19,909 nt of DNA from assembly GCA_017477805.1 (NCBI GenBank), contig JAFUUM010000166.1, forward strand, positions 1 through 19,909, given 5' to 3'. The stretch is from Lachnospiraceae bacterium (lineage in GTDB: Bacteria; Bacillota; Clostridia; Lachnospirales; Lachnospiraceae). Below, in pieces: positions 6,163 through 13,833 of the stretch. Numbering within the stretch: position 1 is the stretch's first letter; each line of letters begins with the position of its first letter. The notes under the pieces were generated by a model, which had not been told where the DNA came from, did no database searches, and worked only from the letters and a program-made list of their open reading frames with translations. A program made the position numbers and the translations under genes.

Positions 6163-7830
6163 ATGATCAAAGCTCATCTGAAAAACAGAATGATCGCTGC
6201 CATTGCAGCGTCCGCGCTCCTGAATATCGGACGGATGATCTATCTGGACAACGATCTTGGGAGACTGATAACAAGACCTGCAGAGATCGCCGCTTATACG
6301 GCGGCATCTCTGGTGGTCTTTTTTCTGTTTTTTTACGTAGTGGATCTGGCTCTGCCTGCGCTTAGTGGAAAGAAGGGATCGGATGACTCTTTTTTTTCAG
6401 CGTCCGGCAAAGCGGGTACCGTGAGAAGCGGATTTCTCGCAAGATGCCATCGGTATCTTCCTCTGGCGGAAGGTCTGCTGGTCTTTATCATGAACCTGCT
6501 GGCATTTCTCGCTTACTTTCCCGGGATCTTTTCCTATGACATCGATTATCAGACCTGGCAGGCTGCGGGCAGTATTCCTTTGAACAATCATCATCCCGTT
6601 CTCCATACACTGATCTGGAAAGCCTTTTATGATCTGGAGCAGCTGACGGGCGTCAGGTATTTGGGGATCACTGCCTATGGGATCCTGCAGATCCTGGTTG
6701 TCTCCATTACGGCAGCCTGGCTGATGAAAAAGGTGGGAGAGTACGGTATGCCCACGACCGCCCGGTTGGTCTTTTTGATCCTGACGCTGTTTATGCCCCA
6801 CATGGCGATCTTTTCCATGATCCCCACGAAGGATGTGTACTTTGCATGTGCCCTCATCGTGTTTACGGTGAAGGCATTTGAGATTGCCTGGGAGAACGCA
6901 AACGAGCACAGGGTGGGAACAAAAAAGGGTGACAGGACGCTTAAACAGCCTCTGGAATTGCTGATATTTGGCGTTCTGGCCTGTCTTCTCCGGAATAATA
7001 TGCTCTATGTGGTGATACTGCTGCTGGCTGTTTCTCTTGCAGTCCGTTATCCGAAGCGTCTGGTCTTATCCCTTGCGGGGATCATTGCCGTGGTGCTTTT
7101 AATGACCATGGTGATCTTTCCGGCGTCGGGAGTGGAACGGGGACCCGTGGGGGAGAGCATGTCCATCCCCATGCAGCAACTGGCCCGGGCTTATGAAACA
7201 GGGGAAAACGTCCTGACTGTCGACGAGCGGGAGCAGATCCGGATGTATCTGCCGGAAGTGACCCGGTATAATCCCCGGTTTGCGGATCCCATTAAAAATT
7301 CTTTTGATGAGGTTTATTATCTGGAACACAAAGGGGAGTTCTGGAGCATTTACTTTTCCATTGGGAAAAAGATGCCGGGTACCTATCTGGATGCGTTTCT
7401 TGCAACAAACGTGGATTACTGGTATCTTTTTGCGGAAACTTCAGATCCCTTTGCAGATAGAGAGTACATCGAGACCGGGATCTACCGGGTGGATGAATAT
7501 CCCATGGAGAGGGCTTCTCTTCTGCCCGGTCTGTATCAGAGCCTGGAGACCTGGGCCCATTTTGAGAACGGCTTTATGAAACGGTTCCCCATTCTTTACA
7601 CATTGGCCGCACCGTTTGCTTTTGTTTACGTACTTGCTTATGTTATTCTGAGACGGGGTGGTAAACCATTTGGTCCCATCCTTGTGATCTACGGAGGGCT
7701 GCTGGCAACTTATCTTCTGGGACCTGTCAGCAATTTCCGCTACGTATATCCCCTGTTTTTGGCGATGCCCCTGCTGGTGTTTCCCATCTTTTGTATCAGG
7801 GGACTTAAATTTTCGGAGGAAGATCTATGA
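6163..7830 (+). CDS. DUF6020-like polytopic membrane protein, possible GT-C glycosyltransferase
   Basis: The gene encodes a protein of about 555 residues with some 10-12 hydrophobic segments by eye. A large hydrophilic loop (about residues 320-465) lies between the early and the last three segments. A loop after the third segment carries SYDIDYQTW (Asp126, Asp128) and then NNHHP (141-145). The combination of an acidic first outer loop with a downstream NHHP..HT motif is what I associate with DUF6020 proteins and, more generally, GT-C-fold lipid-sugar-dependent glycosyltransferases; activity is inferred. The start is uncertain: ATG 6163 is chosen, but TTG 6157, overlapping the dnaJ stop, is two codons upstream and in frame, and neither has a clear ribosome binding site. 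The stop overlaps the prmA start (ATGA). It is thus tied to both chaperone and ribosome-modification genes, an unusual place for an envelope enzyme. Confidence 0.75.
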   Translation: MIKAHLKNRMIAAIAASALLNIGRMIYLDNDLGRLITRPAEIAAYTAASLVVFFLFFYVVDLALPALSGKKGSDDSFFSASGKAGTVRSGFLARCHRYLPLAEGLLVFIMNLLAFLAYFPGIFSYDIDYQTWQAAGSIPLNNHHPVLHTLIWKAFYDLEQLTGVRYLGITAYGILQILVVSITAAWLMKKVGEYGMPTTARLVFLILTLFMPHMAIFSMIPTKDVYFACALIVFTVKAFEIAWENANEHRVGTKKGDRTLKQPLELLIFGVLACLLRNNMLYVVILLLAVSLAVRYPKRLVLSLAGIIAVVLLMTMVIFPASGVERGPVGESMSIPMQQLARAYETGENVLTVDEREQIRMYLPEVTRYNPRFADPIKNSFDEVYYLEHKGEFWSIYFSIGKKMPGTYLDAFLATNVDYWYLFAETSDPFADREYIETGIYRVDEYPMERASLLPGLYQSLETWAHFENGFMKRFPILYTLAAPFAFVYVLAYVILRRGGKPFGPILVIYGGLLATYLLGPVSNFRYVYPLFLAMPLLVFPIFCIRGLKFSEEDL

Positions 7831-8912
7831 AATGGACAAGATTTCGCATACAGACCACCACGGAAGCGGAGGATGTGCTGATCAGCAACCTCTATGACCT
7901 GGGATTTGAAGGGGCGCAGATCGAGGACAAGATCCCCTTATCTCCCCTGGAAAAGGAGCAGATGTTCGTGGATATCCTGCCGGAGACCGCAGCGGATGAC
8001 GGTGTGGCTTTCGTCAGCTTCTTTGTGGAAACGGACGAAAAGGGACTGCTCCTGCCGGACCGGGATGTCTTTGAAGGTGAAAAGATCCCCGCTGCTGTGG
8101 ATGAAAAAGAGGCGGAAGCGGAAGACCGGTCTTATCAGCCGGGACTTTCCGGAGAGGATCTCATCCGGGTTGATATTGAGACAGTAAAAGAGCGCATCGC
8201 CCGGGAGATCCGGGAGATGGGTGAATACCTGGATGCCGGAGCGGGAACGATCCTTGTGGATGAGACCGAAGACCTTGACTGGATCAATAACTGGAAGAAT
8301 TATTTCCACCAGTTTTCCATCGACGACCTTTTGATCACTCCTTCCTGGGAAGAGGTAAAGCCTGAGGATGCAGACAAAAAGGTGCTGCACATCGATCCCG
8401 GTACCGCTTTTGGTACGGGCATGCACGAGACCACCAAGCTTTGCATCCGTCAGATCAAGAAATACCTGACGAGTACAACAGAACTTTTGGATGTGGGAAC
8501 CGGAAGCGGTATCCTCGGTATTGTGGCGCTGATGTACGGTGCCGCACATGTAACGGGAACGGACCTGGATCCCTGTGCCCTTCCTGCGGTGGAAGAGAAT
8601 TTAAAGGCCAACGGCATCGAGACCTCCAAATTCGATATGATCCTCGGAAACATCATTACCGATGAGGAGATCCAGAAACAGGCCGGTTTTGAAAAGTATG
8701 ACATGGTGGTGGCAAACATCCTGGCGGATGTGCTGGTACCCCTGACTCCCGTCATTACTCATCAGTTAAAGAAGGGCGGCATTTACATCACCTCCGGTAT
8801 CCTTGCGGAAAAGGAGGAACTGGTGGTGAATGCTGCAGTGAATGCAGGTCTTGAAGTGCTGGAGACCACAAGACTCGGGGAGTGGGTATCGGTAACGGCG
8901 AAGAAGCCTTAA
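7827..8912 (+). CDS. prmA: Ribosomal protein L11 methyltransferase PrmA
   Basis: The gene encodes a 361-residue SAM-dependent enzyme that methylates ribosomal protein L11. The N-terminal L11-recognition domain includes WTRFRIQTTTEAEDVLISNL. The catalytic domain has DPGTAFGTGMHETT (190-203), SAM motif I DVGTGSGILG (222-231), TGTDLDP and the catalytic-loop ANILADVL (296-303). It is about 50 residues longer than typical Gram-positive PrmA; the excess appears to be an acidic stretch (about residues 69-115) inside the N-terminal domain. GGAGGA (7815-7820) sits 6 bases before ATG 7827, and the start overlaps the preceding stop by 4 bases, indicating translational coupling. The dnaJ-prmA-rsmE order is that of Bacillus, apart from the inserted membrane protein. 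Confidence 0.95.
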   Translation: MKWTRFRIQTTTEAEDVLISNLYDLGFEGAQIEDKIPLSPLEKEQMFVDILPETAADDGVAFVSFFVETDEKGLLLPDRDVFEGEKIPAAVDEKEAEAEDRSYQPGLSGEDLIRVDIETVKERIAREIREMGEYLDAGAGTILVDETEDLDWINNWKNYFHQFSIDDLLITPSWEEVKPEDADKKVLHIDPGTAFGTGMHETTKLCIRQIKKYLTSTTELLDVGTGSGILGIVALMYGAAHVTGTDLDPCALPAVEENLKANGIETSKFDMILGNIITDEEIQKQAGFEKYDMVVANILADVLVPLTPVITHQLKKGGIYITSGILAEKEELVVNAAVNAGLEVLETTRLGEWVSVTAKKP

Positions 8913-8924
8913 GAAGGACAGTGT

Positions 8925-9698
8925 ATGTATCATTTTTTTATAGAACCCTCGCAGGTTGATGCGGTAAACAAGACCATCAGCATCCTCGGGGATGATGTGA
9001 ACCATATCCGGAACGTTCTGCGGATGAAAGAAGGGGAAGAGATCACTGTGACAGCTTCTCCAGAGGCCGCTTCGGAGGATGAGCCCGCAAAGCAGTATCG
9101 CTGCAGGATCCGGGAATTCGGAGAAGCGGAGATCTTCTGCGACCTTTGCGCAGAAGAGGACAGCGGTGCGGAACTCCCTTCAAAGATCTACCTGTTTCAG
9201 GGCCTTCCCAAGGGAGACAAGATGGAGACCATCATCCAGAAGACCGTGGAACTTGGTGTTTACGAGGTGGTCCCCGTTGCCATGAACCGCTGCGTGGTGA
9301 AACTGGATGCCAAAAAGGCGGGAAGCAAGGTGACGAGATGGCAGGCCATCGCGGAAGCAGCTGCCAAGCAGAGCGGCCGGGGCAGGATCCCGAACATCGC
9401 TCCCGTCTGCAGTTTCAAAGAAGCCCTTGCCTATGCGGACCAGGAAGGCATCTCCTTAAAGCTGATCCCCTATGAACTGGCAGAGGGGATGGAGGCTACC
9501 AAAAAACTCATCGAGTCCGTAAAACCCGGAGAAGCCGTGGGCATCATCATCGGTCCCGAGGGAGGCTTGGAGCAGGCGGAGGTGGAGCAGGCCAAGGCAA
9601 CCGGCTTTTCTCCCATTACCCTGGGAAAGCGGATCCTCCGCACGGAGACGGCGGGAATGACCGTTGTTTCCTGGCTCATGTATCAATTGGAAAGATAA
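8925..9698 (+). CDS. rsmE: 16S rRNA (uracil(1498)-N(3))-methyltransferase RsmE
   Basis: The gene encodes a 257-residue SPOUT-class methyltransferase that modifies U1498 in helix 44 of 16S rRNA. The N-terminal PUA-like RNA-binding domain (about 1-75) includes DVNHIRNVLRMKEGEEI. The knotted SAM-binding domain shows KGDKMETIIQKTVELGV (96-112), AAAKQSGR (145-152), GPEGGL (210-215) and the C-terminal knot motif LGKRILRTETA (233-243). Length and motifs fit the family. AGAAGGA (8912-8918) lies 6 bases before ATG 8925 and overlaps the prmA stop. It sits in the operon between prmA and the desulfurase. Confidence 0.96.
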   Translation: MYHFFIEPSQVDAVNKTISILGDDVNHIRNVLRMKEGEEITVTASPEAASEDEPAKQYRCRIREFGEAEIFCDLCAEEDSGAELPSKIYLFQGLPKGDKMETIIQKTVELGVYEVVPVAMNRCVVKLDAKKAGSKVTRWQAIAEAAAKQSGRGRIPNIAPVCSFKEALAYADQEGISLKLIPYELAEGMEATKKLIESVKPGEAVGIIIGPEGGLEQAEVEQAKATGFSPITLGKRILRTETAGMTVVSWLMYQLER

Positions 9699-9706
9699 GG
9701 TAGTTT

Positions 9707-10861
9707 ATGAAAGTATATTTGGACAACTCCGCAACCACCAGAGTTTACCCGGAAGCAGCGGAACTTATGACAAAAGTGATGCTGGAAGATTACGGCAATC
9801 CCTCCAGCATGCACCGCCTGGGTGTGGATGCGGAAAAATACATAAAGACAGCAAGAGAGCAGATCGCGGCAACCCTGAAGGCAAGCGAGAAAGAGATCTT
9901 ATTTACCTCCTGCGGAACCGAGTCCGATAACCTGGCGATCCTGGGATATGCGGCGGCCCATAAGCGGGAAGGCCATCATCTGATCACAACGAAGATCGAG
10001 CACCCCGCCATTTTGAACACCATGGAGCATCTGGAAAAAGAGGGCTATGAAGTAACCTATCTGGATGTGGACCATGAGGGCCGGATCTCCCTCACCCAGC
10101 TTCGGGACAGCATCCGGGAAGACACGCTCCTTGTTTCCATCATGCATACCAATAACGAGATCGGTGCCCTGCAGCCCATCGAGGAAGCGGGAGCTCTCAT
10201 CAAGAAGTGCAATTCGAAGACCGTGTTTCATGTGGATGCGGTCCAGGGCTACGGAAAGAACAGGATCATCCCCAAGAAGATGGGGATCGACATGCTCTCT
10301 GCCAGCGGTCACAAGATCCACGGACCCAAAGGTATCGGCTTTTTATATGTGAAGAACGGCATCAGACTGCAGCCTATCTTATTTGGCGGCGGCCAGCAGG
10401 GGGGACTTCGGTCCGGTACGGAAGCGGTGCCTTCCATCGCGGGTCTTGGTCTTGCATCTGCAAAGATCAACGAAGGTCTGGAACAGGAGAGAGAAACACT
10501 TTACAGTCTCCGGGACGGATTTGTAAAGGATCTTTTGACCATTCCCGATGTGATCATCAACGGCAGGGAGGGTCATGAGACGGCGCCCCATATTGTCAGC
10601 GCATCCTTCCGGGATGTGAGGGCGGAAGTGCTGCTCCATGCCCTGGAGGATAAGGGGATCTACGTCTCTTCCGGAAGCGCCTGCGCTTCCAATCATCCCC
10701 AGACCTCCGCTACACTGCTTGCCATCGGGGTGGAACAGGCGCTCCTTGACTCTACCATCCGCTTCAGTTTTTCCGTCTTTACAACGAAAGAAGAACTGGA
10801 CTATACTGTGCAAGTGCTAAAGGAACTGATACCTGTGCTTAGAAAGTTTAAACGAGGATAA
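9707..10861 (+). CDS. Cysteine desulfurase (NifS/IscS family), probable sulfur donor for ThiI
   Basis: The gene encodes a 384-residue PLP enzyme that takes sulfur from L-cysteine as a protein persulfide. LDNSATT is near the N-terminus, the cofactor-stacking His is at 99 (IEHP), Asp177 lies in HVDAVQ, the PLP-binding Lys is at 203 (SGHKIHGPKG), and the catalytic Cys is at 326 within SSGSACAS. It is directly followed by thiI (4 bases between stop and start), the arrangement of B. subtilis nifZ-thiI, where the desulfurase is dedicated to 4-thiouridine synthesis. No IscU/SufU scaffold gene is near, which favours the tRNA-thiolation role over general Fe-S assembly. The ribosome binding site is weak (AAGG 9697-9700). 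I leave the symbol blank because nifZ, iscS and nifS are all in use for this family. Confidence 0.93.
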   Translation: MKVYLDNSATTRVYPEAAELMTKVMLEDYGNPSSMHRLGVDAEKYIKTAREQIAATLKASEKEILFTSCGTESDNLAILGYAAAHKREGHHLITTKIEHPAILNTMEHLEKEGYEVTYLDVDHEGRISLTQLRDSIREDTLLVSIMHTNNEIGALQPIEEAGALIKKCNSKTVFHVDAVQGYGKNRIIPKKMGIDMLSASGHKIHGPKGIGFLYVKNGIRLQPILFGGGQQGGLRSGTEAVPSIAGLGLASAKINEGLEQERETLYSLRDGFVKDLLTIPDVIINGREGHETAPHIVSASFRDVRAEVLLHALEDKGIYVSSGSACASNHPQTSATLLAIGVEQALLDSTIRFSFSVFTTKEELDYTVQVLKELIPVLRKFKRG

Positions 10862-10865
10862 TAAG

Positions 10866-12053
10866 ATGGAATGGAAATCCTTTTTGATCAAATATGCGGA
10901 GATCGGCGTCAAAGGTGCCAACCGCTATGTGTTCGAAGATCAGTTGATGAAACAGATGAGATATGCCCTGAAGCGGTGTGAGGGTGAGTTTGAAGTCCGG
11001 AAGGAAGCGGGACGCGTATTCGTTGACGTGACTTCCGAGGACTATGACTACGACGAGACCGTGGAAGCTCTCTCCAGAGTTTTTGGTATCTCCGAGATCT
11101 GCCCCATGATGCAGTACGAGGAAAAGGATATCGAGAACATCCGGAAAGAGGCTGTGGCCTACGTGGGAGAAGTGTACCCCGATAAGGCTTTTACATTTAA
11201 GGTCATGTGCCGTCGCGGCAAAAAGGACTATCCCCTGGATTCCATGGAGATCGCGGCCAGCGTGGGCGAAGCTCTGCTTGCCGCTTATCCGGAGATGAAA
11301 GTGGATGTGCATAACCCCGATGTGTATCTTTACGTAGAAGTGCGCCAGAAGATCTATATGTACTCCGTGGCCATTCCCGGACCCGGCGGTATGCCTGTGG
11401 GAACTGCAGGAAAAGCCATGCTCCTGTTATCCGGCGGTATCGATTCCCCTGTTGCGGGATATCTTGTATCAAAGCGTGGTGTGGCCCTGGAGGCAACCTA
11501 TTTCCATGCACCCCCCTACACCAGTGACAGAGCAAAACAGAAGGTTGTGGACCTGGCAAAACTGGTATCTCGGTATTCCGGTCCCGTAAGACTTCATGTG
11601 GTGAACTTTACGGATGTGCAGCTGGCCATCTATGAGGGCTGCCCTCATGAAGAACTGACCATCATCATGCGCAGATACATGATGCGCATTGCGGAAGAGA
11701 TCGCGAAAAAGAACGACTGTATCGGCCTTGTTACCGGTGAGTCCATCGGACAGGTGGCTTCCCAGACCATGCAGGCCATGCTGGTGACCAACGAAGTCTG
11801 CACCCTGCCCGTTTATCGTCCCGTGGTGGGCTTTGACAAGCAGGAGATCGTGGATGTTTCCGAGAAGATCGGCACCTACGAGACTTCCATCCAGCCCTTC
11901 GAGGATTGCTGTACCATCTTTGTGGCAAAGCATCCTGTCACCAGGCCCAATCCCGATGTGATCAGACGGCACGAGGCTGCCGTAAAAGACAAGCTGGATG
12001 AGCTGGCAAAGATCGCGGTGGAGACGGAAGAACTCATTGTGTGTCGTATGTAA
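10866..12053 (+). CDS. thiI: tRNA 4-thiouridine synthase ThiI
   Basis: The gene encodes a 395-residue ATP-dependent enzyme that makes s4U8 in tRNA and in some bacteria passes sulfur to ThiS for thiamin. The N-terminal ferredoxin-like and THUMP RNA-binding domains occupy about residues 1-170. The PP-loop domain carries SGGIDSP (189-195). The conserved EDCCTIF near residues 345-355 holds the family's catalytic cysteine. There is no C-terminal rhodanese domain (E. coli ThiI has 482 residues), as in Bacillus, so sulfur should come from the adjacent desulfurase. GAGGA (10854-10858) lies 7 bases before ATG 10866. It is the last gene of the long + strand operon and is followed by a hairpin terminator. 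Confidence 0.96.
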   Translation: MEWKSFLIKYAEIGVKGANRYVFEDQLMKQMRYALKRCEGEFEVRKEAGRVFVDVTSEDYDYDETVEALSRVFGISEICPMMQYEEKDIENIRKEAVAYVGEVYPDKAFTFKVMCRRGKKDYPLDSMEIAASVGEALLAAYPEMKVDVHNPDVYLYVEVRQKIYMYSVAIPGPGGMPVGTAGKAMLLLSGGIDSPVAGYLVSKRGVALEATYFHAPPYTSDRAKQKVVDLAKLVSRYSGPVRLHVVNFTDVQLAIYEGCPHEELTIIMRRYMMRIAEEIAKKNDCIGLVTGESIGQVASQTMQAMLVTNEVCTLPVYRPVVGFDKQEIVDVSEKIGTYETSIQPFEDCCTIFVAKHPVTRPNPDVIRRHEAAVKDKLDELAKIAVETEELIVCRM

Positions 12054-12054
12054 G

Positions 12055-12109
12055 CCTGCCGCCATGCCGCAAGCAGGGCTCCTCTTCGATTGCCTGCAAG
12101 CAGTCAATC
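12055..12109 (+). repeat. Imperfect hairpins in the thiI 3' region
   Basis: Just after the thiI stop, GCCTGC can pair with the downstream GCAGGGC (with a bulge). A second hairpin pairs GATTG-CTG (12088-12096) with CAG-CAATC (12101-12109) with one mismatch. The block GCAGGGCTC at 12073-12081 is an exact copy of the 3' arm of the terminator at 12131-12139, so it could pair with the terminator's 5' arm instead. No coding sequence is seen here. Confidence 0.4.
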
Positions 12110-12112
12110 TAA

Positions 12113-12142
12113 AATGAGCCCTGCCTTCCGGCAGGGCTCATT
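12113..12142. terminator. Bidirectional terminator between thiI and the HPr-like gene
   Basis: A 13-bp perfect stem (12113-12125 with 12130-12142) is closed by loop TTCC and lies between convergent genes. Read on the minus strand it is followed by a run of T (CATTTTAGA), so it suits the HPr-like gene best. On the plus strand the tail TTGCTAGTCT is poor in T, but the stem is strong. Confidence 0.85.
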
Positions 12143-12149
12143 GCTAGTC

Positions 12150-12383
12150 TCAATCTACGATATAGGGTTTCAGAACGTCCAGTACGGCGTCCAGGCCGTC
12201 TTCTGCGTGGATGTTCAGGTCGATGGACTTGGACAGATCCAGGGAGAAGATACCCATGATGGACTTCGCATCGATAACGTATCTGCCGGATACCAGATCG
12301 AAATCATAATCGAATTTGGTGATGTCGTTGACAAAGGATTTTACCTTGTCAATCGAATTCAGAGAAATCTTTACAGTTTTCAT
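12150..12383 (-). CDS. HPr-like protein lacking the phospho-histidine
   Basis: The gene encodes a 77-residue protein of the HPr/PtsH fold, the only minus-strand gene in the window. The region around the regulatory serine is well kept: DAKSIMGIFSL, with Ser41 equivalent to HPr Ser46. Aligning without gaps back from there places Ser10 where HPr has the phosphorylated His15, and the usual HARP motif is absent (SIDK here). It therefore cannot act as an ordinary PTS phosphocarrier, but could be a Crh-like regulator phosphorylated on serine by HPr kinase; that is inference. ATG 12383 is chosen because AAAGGAGG (plus-strand 12391-12398) precedes it by 7 bases and the HPr fold begins there; a longer frame upstream covers the promoter. 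It has its own promoter and terminator, so it is a monocistronic unit. Confidence 0.85.
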   Translation of the reverse strand: MKTVKISLNSIDKVKSFVNDITKFDYDFDLVSGRYVIDAKSIMGIFSLDLSKSIDLNIHAEDGLDAVLDVLKPYIVD

Positions 12384-12420
12384 GAAACAACCTCCTTTGC
12401 GGTCAATACCTTCATGGTTA

Positions 12421-12449
12421 ATGATAAAGACAGAACCCGCAAAAGTCAA
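12421..12449 (-). promoter_or_regulatory. Sigma-A-type promoter of the HPr-like gene
   Basis: Read on the minus strand, TTGACT (plus-strand 12444-12449) is followed after exactly 17 bases by TATCAT (12421-12426), each one base off consensus. It predicts a short leader of about 30 bases before ATG 12383. The -35 lies only two bases from the mtaB Shine-Dalgarno on the other strand. Confidence 0.75.
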
Positions 12450-12450
12450 G

Positions 12451-12456
12451 AAGGAG
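12451..12456 (+). promoter_or_regulatory. mtaB: Shine-Dalgarno deciding the mtaB start
   Basis: AAGGAG lies 5 bases before ATG 12462. The open frame extends left to 12090, antisense through the HPr-like gene, but that part has no family similarity and no ribosome binding site. Confidence 0.85.
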
Positions 12457-12461
12457 AAAAC

Positions 12462-13811
12462 ATGCTGAGAGTGGCATTTCACAACCTTGGTTGCAAGGTC
12501 AATTCCTATGAGCTGGAAGTCATGATCCGCAAGATGGCGGAAAACGGCTACGAGATCGTTCCTTTTGAAGAAAAGGCCGATATCTACATCGTCAACACCT
12601 GCACCGTAACAGCCATCGCGGACAAAAAGAGCAGACAGATGCTGCACCAGGCCCGGAAAAGAAATCCGGAAGCCGTGGTGGTGGCAGCAGGCTGCTATGT
12701 CCACACCGGCGAAAAGACCCTGATGGAAGACCTTCAGGTGGATCTTCTGGTGGGCAATCAGGATAAGGGTAAGATCGCGGAGCTCATCGAAGCCTATTTA
12801 AACGACAGGAAAAAAGAGGCTCCTGCAGATATAAACCTGGAGACCGCCTACCCCGAGCTTTATCTGGAAAAAACAGAGGAACATACCCGGGCCACCGTAA
12901 AGATCCAGGACGGATGCAACCAATTCTGCAGTTACTGCATCATACCTTATGCAAGGGGCAGGATCCGCAGCCGGGAAAAGGACGATATCCTCAGGGAAGC
13001 AAAGCATCTGGTGGAGAGCGGCTATCGGGAACTTGTTGTAACCGGGATCCACTTAAGCTCCTACGGTCTTGATCTGGACGGTATCAAGGGCATCGGAGAT
13101 TCCGAGGATTTTCCTTTCGGGAGACTTCTTGATGTGCTGCGGTCCCTGGATGAACTTTACCGGGAAGACGGCACCGGCCTTCAGAGGATCCGGTTGGGAT
13201 CTTTGGAACCCAGGATCATCACAAGGGAGTTTGCACAGGCGCTTAAGCAGATCCGGGGTATTTGTCCTCACTTCCATCTTTCTTTGCAGAGCGGATGCGA
13301 TGAGACCTTAAAGCGCATGAACCGGCATTATGATACCGCGAGGTTTTACGAGGGTATGGAGATCCTCAGGGAAGCCTTTGACCTGCCTGCCATCACCACG
13401 GATGTTATCACCGGTTTCCCCGGGGAGACGGAAGAGGAATTTGCAAAGACCGTGTCCTTTTTGGAAAAGGCAAATTTCTATGAGATGCACGTTTTTCCCT
13501 ATTCCGTCAGAAAAGGGACCCCGGCGGCTGCCATGAAGGACCAGCTTACCATGGCACAGAAAAAAGAAAGAAGCGATATTCTCCTAAAGATGACGGAGAA
13601 ACAATCCGATGAATATCGCAGAGCCCATATCGGACGGGAACTGGAGATCCTGTTTGAAGAGGATGAGATGATCGGGGGACGTCTCATGCACACGGGCTAC
13701 AGCAGGGAGTACATCCGGTGCGCTTTCGAGGGCGATGCGGCCCCGGGAGAGATCCGGAAAATAACAGTAGATTTGCATAATTCCCCTAATTACGCTATGA
13801 TGATTAGATAG
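12462..13811 (+). CDS. mtaB: tRNA t6A37 methylthiotransferase MtaB
   Basis: The gene encodes a 449-residue radical-SAM enzyme that converts t6A37 to ms2t6A in ANN-decoding tRNAs. The N-terminal methylthiotransferase domain supplies the auxiliary [4Fe-4S] ligands Cys11 (HNLGCKVN), Cys47 (NTCTVT) and Cys78 (AAGCYV). The radical-SAM cluster motif is C152-N-Q-F-C156-S-Y-C159. A C-terminal TRAM-type RNA-binding region follows. Length and the GCKVNSYE signature distinguish MtaB from MiaB and RimO. In B. subtilis mtaB directly follows prmA-rsmE; here a desulfurase, thiI and a divergent HPr-like gene lie between. The start is fixed by AAGGAG at 12451-12456. I could not identify a firm promoter in the 78-base divergent gap. 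Confidence 0.96.
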   Translation: MLRVAFHNLGCKVNSYELEVMIRKMAENGYEIVPFEEKADIYIVNTCTVTAIADKKSRQMLHQARKRNPEAVVVAAGCYVHTGEKTLMEDLQVDLLVGNQDKGKIAELIEAYLNDRKKEAPADINLETAYPELYLEKTEEHTRATVKIQDGCNQFCSYCIIPYARGRIRSREKDDILREAKHLVESGYRELVVTGIHLSSYGLDLDGIKGIGDSEDFPFGRLLDVLRSLDELYREDGTGLQRIRLGSLEPRIITREFAQALKQIRGICPHFHLSLQSGCDETLKRMNRHYDTARFYEGMEILREAFDLPAITTDVITGFPGETEEEFAKTVSFLEKANFYEMHVFPYSVRKGTPAAAMKDQLTMAQKKERSDILLKMTEKQSDEYRRAHIGRELEILFEEDEMIGGRLMHTGYSREYIRCAFEGDAAPGEIRKITVDLHNSPNYAMMIR

Positions 13812-13833
13812 CAAACACACAGGAGATAAGAAA

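Noticed and set aside
8441..8755. Frames overlapping the catalytic part of prmA on both strands
   Set aside because: They are shadows of prmA, without start signals or known domains.
12321..12374. TTGACA at 12328 and TTGTCA at 12346 as mtaB promoter -35 boxes
   Set aside because: No acceptable -10 hexamer at 16-18 bases; they are probably codons of the HPr-like gene read in reverse.
12090..12461. N-terminal extension of the mtaB frame by 124 codons
   Set aside because: It runs antisense across the HPr-like gene and its promoter, shows no methylthiotransferase similarity, and ATG 12462 has a proper Shine-Dalgarno and begins the conserved domain.
12384..12704. Upstream extension of the HPr-like minus-strand frame to 184 residues
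   Set aside because: It overlaps mtaB and the promoter; the HPr fold starts at ATG 12383 with AAAGGAGG in front.
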